From contig NC_092333.1 of assembly GCF_046630445.1 (NCBI RefSeq), positions 3,248,001 to 3,312,000 of the forward strand: a stretch of DNA of 64,000 nt, read 5' to 3'. The notes under the pieces are model-generated. The model was not told the DNA's origin. It did no database searches and worked only from the letters and a program-made list of their open reading frames with translations. Each line of letters opens with the position of its first letter. Within the stretch, counting starts at the first letter, position 1. Shown piece after piece: positions 27,583-36,447 of this stretch. This DNA comes from Rutidosis leptorrhynchoides (lineage: Eukaryota; Streptophyta; Magnoliopsida; Asterales; Asteraceae). The position numbers were made by a program, and so were the translations under genes.

Positions 27583-29881
27583 AATATTCCCACACTTGCG
27601 CGTTGCTTATCCTCAAGCAATATAGTCTTGAAATAAAAATATACTAGAATCACTTCTTTATTCTTCACACTTTGTACATCAGTGATTTCTATACGGCGGT
27701 ATGAACAATGGTAGTAACGATGTGGTTTACAGTCCCACATGACTATGAAAATTTAGATCCCTTTAGGAAATTGGATCTTTATGAAAATATTTGATCTTTT
27801 GAAAATTCAATCTAGCTTTTACCCTAGATAAGTTTTCCGGAATAACCCTTCATCGGTGTTTGCAAATTATTTTTGTGGGTTTGGTGGGTTTCAGATTTGA
27901 AAATTTTAGCTCAAAACTTATGGTTTTATGTCACCCACTTGCTAACCTTGTATTGGGAAAGCAACACGTCTAGTATACTTGCTCCGTATATTACCTTTCG
28001 GTAAACTACCGTCCGGTTGTAAAGGAAAGCGTTGAACAAGCAACTGTTAAGGCAATGTCCCGTTACATGCTTTTGTTCATGGTCTAAAACATGTCGGATG
28101 CAATTACTATCCTTTGTAGGAGCAATAGTAAAGATCACCATATATTTTTTCGGTCTAGCACAAGGTCATGTCTTCGACCATGCTATGCAACCACCGTTCT
28201 TACGGTTAACACTCGATTTGGTTCAGATGACCTAATGAATTCCGGTGAATTCTTAGGATTTTACGTTCAATGGTAATGAACGTATTGAAAATGGGTTTTA
28301 GAAAACAAATCAGTTTTAATTTTGATCAAAATATTTTCTCGTTCAAGCTCGAGTTTAGATATTATTGAATTCCATGAGTTTGTAATTCTCAATCTTTAAG
28401 GTCAATCGCAAGGATTGAGTAATATCAGGCTTAAAAGCTAATTTTTAATCTTTAAGGAGATTATCCTTTCTGGGGGTCTGATTCATTAGTCTTATCAAGC
28501 TAATTTGCACGGCGCCCTCCCCATTTTACGAGACAGATCCTCTCATGATTAGGATAAGTCTGACCACTTGACGACCCTGTTTGATGCTGAGGTCCGTGGA
28601 TTTCCTGCTGATTTTAGAGATGACTTTTCTAGATTTTTTGTCAACCTACAGCTGGTCTGGACGACAACTTCCTGACATAAATCAAGAAGCGTGTGTCTTT
28701 TTCAGAAGACTTTACTCCCTTTTAATGATGGAATTGTTTCATCGTGTAGATCTATCTTTCTTTCAAATATATTAAAGTAAATCAAATAAAACTGATTAAA
28801 ATCGTCCAAAACAAAAGTACCTGTAATATCTTTCTTTGCCTTTTTATTTTCCTCTATTCCATTTTAAATAAATTCTAACATTTCGGGTTGTTTCTCCATT
28901 TATTTTCTCTCCGAGGTAACAATAATTTCGGTAATAAAACCTAGTTTTATCGTTCATAAATATGTATAAACATGATTTTGAATTCATTTAGTTGAAAATT
29001 TTTCAAATTTTCACAAAATTTGGCAATTAAACTAAGTGTAAACCTGAGAGAATTTATAACCCTTCCCCACACTTGAGATCTTGCAATGCCCTCATTTGCA
29101 TGAAATCGGACTATAATTATAAATTCATGAGGGTGATTAGTGTAGAAAAGTGATTAAAAATACCGAGTTTGCAAACATATTATTTTATATCACATTTGAT
29201 ATTTTGCGTCTTGTAGTCAACATTAGTAGCTTTTGCTGAACTTAATGTCAGTCTTTGAAAGTGCGCTGTTTTACCCTGTTTTGTACATAAGATAAACTAC
29301 AATCATACATAATATTTTTATTATATATTTTTTTATAAAACCTTTATTTATTAAAACAATTTAAATGAATAATTTTTTTAAAATTTTGTTTCCTTTTACT
29401 TTAGGTAGTTTCGGTACGTTTACCTAGTCCATCCCTCAACAAAATTTAAAATTTGTCGTTTTTAAAGCGATTGTTTTAAAAGCAAAGATTTTTGAATTTT
29501 TTTAATTTTTTTGGTATACTTTAGATCAATAAAATTAAAAATAATGATAACAAAATTTTTCGCCCCGCTCTCGGGTAAAGCAATTCCGGTTTCATGACCT
29601 AGTCTTCAAGTTACGATGAATTTTAAAAATCATTTTTTAAACTTAATGAAATAAAGTAAATTTTTTTTTTAAATTCACACAAAACTTAAATTTAAAAAGC
29701 ATATTAATTTCATATAAAACCTACAAAATAAAAAAAAATTCAGAATGGGGGAAAGAAAACTAGTTCTTTAGTGTCTGCTAGTGAAAAAGACCAATCGAAT
29801 TCCATTCTCAGAACTACACGAGAACAGAACAACTAACTCTAGACAGCGTTTTCCTTTTAGAACAATTGAATCTCCCAACAC
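27583..29881 (-). other. Athila-like 3' noncoding interior
   Basis: About 2.3 kb between the protease end and the 3' LTR, where an autonomous relative would encode RT, RNase H and integrase or an envelope-like ORF. I see no homologous coding. The minus strand carries the purine-rich phrase AAGTGTGGGGA or a close variant three times: adjoining the LTR (about 27585-27600, the functional PPT position), at about 29053-29067, and at about 29868-29883. Confidence 0.75.
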
Positions 29882-32596
29882 TTAGGTAGCTGTTGTGTCG
29901 AAATTGTGATTAACTTCATCGTCAATTTCTCTTGGACCATAATCAACTTGCATATCTGTGACTTTTATTTTAAGCCATTGGTCGGATTCCTGTGTAATAT
30001 CCATAAATTCAACTAGTTTCGCCTTTTCTTTAGGCGATAGATTGGATACTAACCGGTTACATAACTTAAAGTTCCCCTTGGTTCTGGCATCACGAATCCG
30101 TTTAATAAGTTTCTTCATTGAACTGTTAATAACGGAGTCATTTAATTTCGCATCAACAACGGGGTTCTTTGTTATCAGGTCATCATTAAGTGTTACTTCA
30201 TCTTCCCCACACTTAGGAGTTTTATTATTGCTAAGCACTACCGTTGGAGTTGGTAAAATAACATGGTTCTTACCAATCGTTTTTGTTGGTTCAACGGTTT
30301 TGGTTGGTGGAGATTTAGACTTCCGACTCACAAAGGTGATCGATTTTTCATCATTACTAAGTGTCATTCTACCTTTTCTTACATCAAATAATGCCCCGGT
30401 GGATGCTAAGAATGGTCGACCTAAAATTAGAAGAATGTTTAGGTCCTCTTCTATGTCAATGACAATAAATTTGACTAGAAAGGTTAAATTACCCACTTGA
30501 ACGGGTAGGTTGTCAGCAATTCCAACTGGGTGCCTAATGGTTTGATCAAAGAGTTGGACACTCATCTCTGTTGGACTTCACTCACCTACTCCTAATCTCT
30601 TATATAATGAAAGAGGCATAACACTCATACTCGCACCTAAATCTGCTAGTGCATCATACATGACACAATCACTAAGTAGACAAGGAACAATAAATTCACC
30701 CGGATCACCCAACCTGGGTGGAGGTTTTGGTGGAACTGTCTTCTCCGAATTTATTTTTACGGTTTTTGTTTCTTGCACTTTCTTATTCTTCTTCTTTTTT
30801 CCTAAGGTATCACAAATTTTATTACCTATCATTTGCTCATACTCAACTCCTTTTCTTGGAAACGGGATGGATGGTCTGTATGGTGCCACCACTGGCTTTA
30901 CATACTCGGGTGGTGGTGGTGGTGTAACTTCTTCATTGCTACTTACATCTAAAACCTTCCCATCTCCTGGTGCTGATTTTTCAGAATTTGTTGACACCAT
31001 ATTAACATTCTCATTCTGAGGATTTACTTCAGTATTACTCGGTAGCTTTCCTTGTTCCCTCTCACTCATCATGCTAGCAAGAGTACCTATGTGTTTTTCT
31101 AGATTCAAAATGGAAGCTTGTTAAGTTCTTAATGAATGATCAAACCTCTCATTTGTCTGGGTTTGAGATGTAATAAATTGTGTTTGAGATTTCATTAGCT
31201 TTGCCATCATTTCTTCCAGATTTGGCTTTTTCTCTTCGGTTTGTTGTGGTGGTTTATACAAGATAGGTTTTTGTTGATTGAAAGTGTTGTTTTGAGTTGG
31301 TTGGTTATTCGGACCTTGTTGATTATACGAGTTATTGTTGGGTCCATTTAGATTGTAAAGAATGTTTTGATTTCGATTAAAGTTTGGCCTTGGCGGTTGA
31401 TAATTATTCTGATAATTATTTCTCGGCCTTTGGTTCATGTAGGAAACATTCTCTCGTTGTTCCATCGTTTGTTCAATGTGAAAATCTTTCATTAAGTGTG
31501 GTCCACCGCATTGCTCACAACTGATTCATATTACGTGAATATCTTTATTCATCTTTTCCATTCGTCTCTCAAAAGCATCTATTTTTGCGGAAATGGAATC
31601 AAAGTCATGGCTAGAATTGGCTCTAGCCGCTTTTGGTGAACGAAAGATATCTTTTTCCTAGTGCCACTCATGCGAGTGGGAGGCTGTGTTATCAATGATT
31701 TTGTAAGCTTCAGTTACGGTTTTCTTCATAATGGAACCACCAGCTGCTATGTCGATGTCTTTTCGTGTAGCAATGTCGATACTTTGGTAGAATATTTGTA
31801 CTATTTGATAAGTGTCTAAACCGTGCTGAGGACATCCTCTCAACAACTTTCCAAATCTTGTCCACGCTTCATATAGAGTTTCATTTGCCTTTTGTGTGAA
31901 CGTAACAATTTCTCCTTGAAGTCTCACAGCTTTAGATGCCGGAAAGAATTGTTTAAGAAAATTTTCAACTAAAGCATCTCATGTATCAATCGCCCCTTCA
32001 GGTTACGATTCTAACCAATCTTTGGCTTCTCCCTTTAAAGTCCAGGGAAATAACATGAGATATATCTGTTCATCCTCCACTTCTCGGATTTTAAATAGAG
32101 CACAAATCCTATTAAAGGTACGAAGATGTTCGTTTGGATCTTCCTTCAGCGCACCACTAAATTGGCATTGATTAGTTACCATGTGTAGGATTTGTTCTTT
32201 AATTTCATAATCTGGCGCATTAATATCTGGCTTAATAATGGCGTGACCTTGGCCAGTGTGTGTGGCTCTCATTCGGTCTTCCATACTTAGAGGTTCCGTT
32301 ACTTTCATAATTGAATTTGTTGAATCTGAATCACTAGAGGATTCTGACTTAACGGTTTGTGGTTCAGGAGGACTGATTAGTGTTTCAGGATCTTGGAATT
32401 GTCCTTGAATATCCTCCGAATTCTCAATTGTGAGGTCGGGTTCAAAAAATGGATTATCGAAAATTTGAATTGGAGTACTTGGTCGACTAGATGACGATTC
32501 TAAAGAAAAATCAACGGCGACAATGTTGGCTAGATGTCTTGATCGAGTTACAGGTGGTGAACGTATGAAAGGTGGTGAACGTTTTGCTCGGTGCAT
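29882..32596 (-). pseudogene. gag-pro: Athila-type gag-protease, one frame with six in-frame stops
   Basis: One continuous reading frame of about 905 codons, interrupted by six stops and no frameshift. The gag capsid part (32596-31658) has the Athila-style phrases KDWLES, TLYEAWTRFGKLLRGCPQHG and AAGGSIMKKT. A CCHC-like knuckle, CEQCGGPHLMKDF, follows with the last Cys replaced by Phe. An Asn/Gln-rich linker comes next. The retropepsin has DLGAS as its active-site motif and, after the last stop, ILGRPFLAS. Several stops fit TGG or CAG to stop transitions (for example, ACA-TGA-GAT where Trp is expected). The frame ends before any RT. As sequenced it cannot make a full-length product. Confidence 0.88.
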
Positions 32597-33571
32597 TTAC
32601 TGAATATCCTATTAGTTATAAAAATAAAAATTATATAAGTTATCAAATTAATAGACTTTTCTGATTTTGCCCACATTTCGAATAGCCAATAGATACAGCA
32701 GGTAGCCAGAACCCTTTAAATCGGAAGCCCACAACTCGCCACTAACAAATCCAACTATTACTACGAACCAGAAAATTTTGGATGTCTATCAATTTAACCG
32801 CTTAAAATAATTTTTCGTTGAAATTTTAGAGAAGAAATAGAAAATTCTATGTACTAAAAACTAGAGCGTCGAGAAATAAGAAAGAAAAAGAGCGCGTCGA
32901 AAAATAAAAGATCGAAAATAATAAAAAGAACGTAGCGCGTCAAAACTTAAAAGTCTAAAAACTAAGATTTAAAAGTTGCGTCTAAAAGTATTAAAGCTTA
33001 AAAGAAATTCTATATCCAAAACGGCAATAACTTAAAAAGTACTAAAATTTATAAAACGGCGTCACAAAATTCTAAATCACCTAAATCTTAGTCTAAAGAA
33101 AAAGCACTTAAGGGATTTTACGGCAAATCCTAAAAATCTATAAATATAAATAACTATGGCAAATACTAAATTTAAAACTAAGTACGAGCGAAAAATTATA
33201 AAATTACGCTTAAACGATAAAAATGATACGAAATATAAAAAGATATAAAAAGTGATAAAATTACTTATTTTTATAAAAATATTATTTTTATATATTTTTT
33301 TTATAAAAGTATTAAGTTTATATATTTAATAAAACTAATTATACTTAAAAATACAAATTAATTAAAACTAATACTAAATAATATAACAATTAACCCTAAT
33401 TATAATTAATAATAATAATAATAATAAAAACGTAACCCTAATTCATTGACTAAGGTACCGGGGCTGTCAAATCAGTCCATGCGATCGCATGGATTGTCTG
33501 TAGGATTTTCATGCGGTCGCATGGCTTGGGTTTCCAGGTCTGTTTAGATGGGCTGCTACAGTGTCGGGCCG
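32597..33571 (-). other. Athila-like leader, proximal part
   Basis: AT-rich leader between gag and the nested element. It holds the palindrome pair 33477-33524, a GCTACAGT box at 33554, and GGCCG (33567-33571), the target duplication of the intact element. No ORF is supported here. Confidence 0.8.
33477..33524. promoter_or_regulatory. Paired GCGATCGC palindromes, 32-bp spacing (Athila-like leader)
   Basis: CCATGCGATCGCATGG at 33477-33492 and TCATGCGGTCGCATGG at 33509-33524. The 16 bp between them differ from those in the other pairs. Confidence 0.9.
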
Positions 33572-33774
33572 TGTGATGACCCGGAAAATTTCGACTTATT
33601 TAAACCAATTCTCTATACGATTTATTATTTTGACACGTTAAACAAAGTCTGTTAGATTGAGTCTCAAAATTTTGGAACTGTTTCATATATTCAATTACCT
33701 TTGACTACTCTCGACGATTCATGAACAATTATATGTATGTATATATGTATATGTACAAGTAAAAACGACTTTCC

Positions 33775-33930
33775 TACAGTAAAACACTATTTGCTACAGT
33801 GAAATCGTACTTTGCTACAGTGCTACAGTAAAATTGACTTTGCTACAGTGAATTGCTACAGTAAAATTGACTTTGCTACAGTGAATTGCTACAGTAAAAT
33901 TGACTTTGCTACAGTGAATTGCTACAGTAG
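33775..33930 (+). repeat. 33-bp tandem repeats built on GCTACAGT
   Basis: Units starting at 33822, 33855 and 33888 and a partial at 33921 have a period of exactly 33 bp, each containing two GCTACAGT boxes. Further boxes flank the array. The same array is in the 3' LTR (41115-41270). Confidence 0.95.
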
Positions 33931-33964
33931 CACTATTTGATGTCGACGAACTAGAAACAAAACG

Positions 33965-34012
33965 CCATGCGATCGCATGGCAAAAACACTGAAAACTCAT
34001 GCGATCGCATGA
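33965..34012. promoter_or_regulatory. Paired GCGATCGC palindromes, 32-bp spacing (intact element LTR)
   Basis: CCATGCGATCGCATGG at 33965-33980 and TCATGCGATCGCATGA at 33997-34012. Both are perfect palindromes with different outer bases. The pair lies just upstream of the TATA box and is repeated in the 3' LTR at 41305-41352. Confidence 0.93.
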
Positions 34013-34034
34013 GCTACAGTAAATGAAAAAGTAT

Positions 34035-34042
34035 TATAAATA
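34035..34042 (+). promoter_or_regulatory. TATA box of intact element LTR
   Basis: TATAAATA in a GC-poor setting 23 bp after the palindrome pair. The 3' LTR copy is at 41375-41382. Confidence 0.65.
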
Positions 34043-34312
34043 CGCCAGTTTGTTCGACGAGTTACTCACCCCAATTTCTTTTCTTCCTTCTGTAAACGAT
34101 AAGATATTTATAATTTTAATATTATAATTTAAGTTTAATAATAATAAGGTATTTACGAGGGTATTTTAATTCGGGTTTCAAACCGTTTCAAGCTAAGGTA
34201 ATATTGGGTATTGTTCGGGGTATTGTTCTAGAATCCAAGGCCAACCATACAGTCGTCTACCATAATTACGTCTACGCTATTTCCCTACAATATTGAATCA
34301 CAATATTGAACT

Positions 34313-34788
34313 GTGAGTTATAGTCTCCCTTTTTAAATACTTTAAATATTTTTGGGCTGAGAATACATGCAATTTATTTTAAACGCAATGGATACAAGTA
34401 CATACTTAATTCTACACTGAGTTTGAACCGAAAATCCCTTAGCTTTGGTAACTAGTAGCTGCCAGTACATAGGATATGGACTGGTGGGCGCGAATAATTG
34501 TATATGGATCCATAGGGCTTGACATCCCCGTCCGAGCTAGAGCGCTAGCCTTTTAACGGACGTATGTTATTTGAGTTTAAGACACGTTGGTTTGCGTGTA
34601 TTAAAACGAATGGGGTAATTATCACTATAGCGTTAAGTTTAGTTACCAGGATGCTCTGTTACGTAGAATCTATTGATAAACTTTTGATGAAATCTTGTGG
34701 TCTATCTTTATATATGTTTATGACTCGAGCAATTAAACCTATAACTCACCAACATTCGTGTTGACTTTTTAGCATGTTTTATTCTCAG
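34313..34788 (+). other. Candidate leader intron within the LTR
   Basis: Donor CT|GTGAGT and acceptor TTTTATTCTCAG|GT enclose 476 nt, with a TTGAC branch-like phrase about 25 nt before the acceptor. The 3' LTR has the same pair (41653-42128). Equivalent pairs occur in the A, B, C and E LTRs. No transcript data are visible, so splicing is inferred from consensus sites only. Confidence 0.5.
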
Positions 34789-35118
34789 GTCCTTAGAATG
34801 CTTTCGCTGTGATGTGCTTGTTGCCTGCATGGAGTCTCTCATGCTTTGTACAAAGTTTATTGCATTCAAAATAAAACTGCGTTGTGTAATAAATAACTGG
34901 ACTATGATGTCAACCTGTAAATTAAAGACTTATGTATTTCGGGGTTTTGCTTATACCTAAGCACTCGCCCACATGTTTATAACTTTCTATGTTTAGAAAG
35001 TCACTTATTTTAATGAATGCAATATTTTATCAAAACGTATCATATAGAGGTCAAAACCTCACTGTGGAATCAATGATTAACGTGCCGCGTCAATAGCGAT
35101 TTTGACGGGTCGTTACAG

Positions 35119-35131
35119 TTGGTATCCGAGC
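35119..35131 (+). other. Primer-binding site of intact element
   Basis: TTGGTATCCGAGC starts two bases after the LTR end. It matches the initiator tRNA-Met type (TGGTATCAGAGC) with one change. Confidence 0.85.
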
Positions 35132-35312
35132 TTGAGGTCATAGGGAACCAGAAATTACATTAGTGTATTTAACTGGTAATTGTTAGGATGCATTAGCGAG
35201 TCTGGACTATGACCATATCTGTTTTTACTGATTTTTGCTTATTATTTGGTCAAAAACATTATATGTGATATATTTATATGCTAACGTAATTGTTGTTTCA
35301 ATTATGTGATAG

Positions 35313-35999
35313 ATGACTTCCTCTAATCCTATCATTTTGTACGACTCGGAATCGGACACTGAATCTATTCTATCCACAACTGAAAAGGGCATTCCAATAC
35401 CTATTAAAGAAGAAATTGTGTTAGCCGGGGAATCTCAACTCCCGGTAAACCCAGAGGAGGTTCCAGCTCCACCCAGCTTTAGTTTTCCGGAGCCACAGTA
35501 TCGTTGGCATGGACCCATGATCCCTGGAGTAAACGAGGATCGCCCATTTCTAAACAAATATGGACATTGGTCCAGATATACCGCCGACGGGCGGGTTGTG
35601 CCGATTACGCCTGGCAGATTTCGGTTCATGACCACCGGTACATATTCTTGCAGTTCGTCATCATATTCTCCTACACATGACTCAGACAGTTCGTCATCAG
35701 ACGAGATCAGTAAGGAGGAGGATTTCGCTAATGAAATAAAAGAGATCACTAAGGAGAAATTCCAACTTGCTATAGATAATAAAAACAACCACAATAATAA
35801 AATGTCCTTAATTATTAAAAAAGAACAGGACCATTCGATCCGTAACCACCCTTATTGTATTAAACCCACTGAGGCAACGGGTACCTCAAAACCCCAACTA
35901 AAAATAAAATACACTGCCAGAATGTCTGTCGGACCATGTGCACACAAACAATTGGCAGAGAGAACCAAATGGGAAGAAGTTTCTGATAGTTCTGAATAA
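35313..35999 (+). CDS. Extra ORF upstream of gag, Ser/Asp-rich 228-aa protein
   Basis: An ATG-to-TAA frame between PBS and gag, ending 448 bp before the gag-pol start. Ser/Asp/Glu-rich blocks lie at the N-terminus (YDSESDTES) and around residues 112-135 (a Ser run, then DSDSSSSDE). A proline/aromatic segment (residues about 48-75) precedes the second block, and a Lys-rich, charged, probably helical segment follows it. There is no nucleic-acid-binding or enzyme motif that I recognise and no signal peptide. A2, B and E carry a Ser/Asp-rich ORF in the same slot, but beyond composition and position I cannot demonstrate homology. Such extra ORFs are known in plant gypsy elements; their functions are mostly unknown. 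The frame is undamaged, as expected for a recent insertion. Confidence 0.7.
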   Translation: MTSSNPIILYDSESDTESILSTTEKGIPIPIKEEIVLAGESQLPVNPEEVPAPPSFSFPEPQYRWHGPMIPGVNEDRPFLNKYGHWSRYTADGRVVPITPGRFRFMTTGTYSCSSSSYSPTHDSDSSSSDEISKEEDFANEIKEITKEKFQLAIDNKNNHNNKMSLIIKKEQDHSIRNHPYCIKPTEATGTSKPQLKIKYTARMSVGPCAHKQLAERTKWEEVSDSSE

Positions 36000-36276
36000 A
36001 CGACCTCGCAACCATAAATCTTCCATGCGCTATTTTATTGCTTATGTGTGCTACTCTATCTTGTTATGTAAAATATGCCTATGTAAAATATCGGTATTGT
36101 ATGGTATTGCATTATTTTGGTTTATTAATAATAAATGCATGGAATGATTATTTGTATTATTACTATTTCTTATTATTATTATTACATAATAATGTAATAA
36201 CTCGCTATAATTTTTCATAGTGGAATATTATTAGGATTTTAGTAGTTAATTCCTTGTACTAGCTATTATGTATGAA

Positions 36277-36298
36277 CTTAACGGGTAGGTAATACCCT
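36277..36298 (+). promoter_or_regulatory. Internal PPT-like motif (intact element)
   Basis: CTTAACGGGTAGGTAATACCCT, about 150 bp before gag, follows the leader phrase GTACTAGCTATTATGTATGAA shared with A2 and E. It resembles the true PPT at 40897-40911 (CTTTAACGGGGAGGTTA). Confidence 0.7.
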
Positions 36299-36447
36299 AG
36301 AAATAATTATAAAATGCTAATAAGAAGAAAAGGCTTTTATAATAATCGCTTCATATTATTAATATGCTACGATTAACTATTGACAACTCATTTTACCTCT
36401 AATATTCTATATGATTAAATTATATCTGTTGTGTTTATTGAAGAAAC

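Larger units (their letters stand above)
33572..35117 (+). repeat. 5' LTR of intact element
   Basis: 1546 bp. In order it has GCTACAGT-rich tandem repeats (33775-33930), a palindrome pair (33965-34012), a TATA box TATAAATA (34035-34042), a splice-donor-like CTGTGAGT (GT at 34313), the GGGCTGAGAATACATGC box (about 34354-34370), an acceptor-like TTATTCTCAG ending at 34788, and a hairpin GAGGT-caaa-ACCTC (35047-35060) that is 57 bp from the LTR end. Confidence 0.96.

Noticed and set aside
33477..33524. GCGATCGC palindromes as cyanobacterial HIP1 sequence or bacterial contamination
   Set aside because: The octamer matches HIP1, but it sits inside plant LTR retrotransposons with plant PBS and coding text, so the resemblance is coincidental.
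33815..34000. Antisense repeat frame TVAIHCSKVNF (also 41155-41340)
   Set aside because: A shadow of the 33-bp GCTACAGT tandem repeat; the period is a multiple of three, so the frame stays open.
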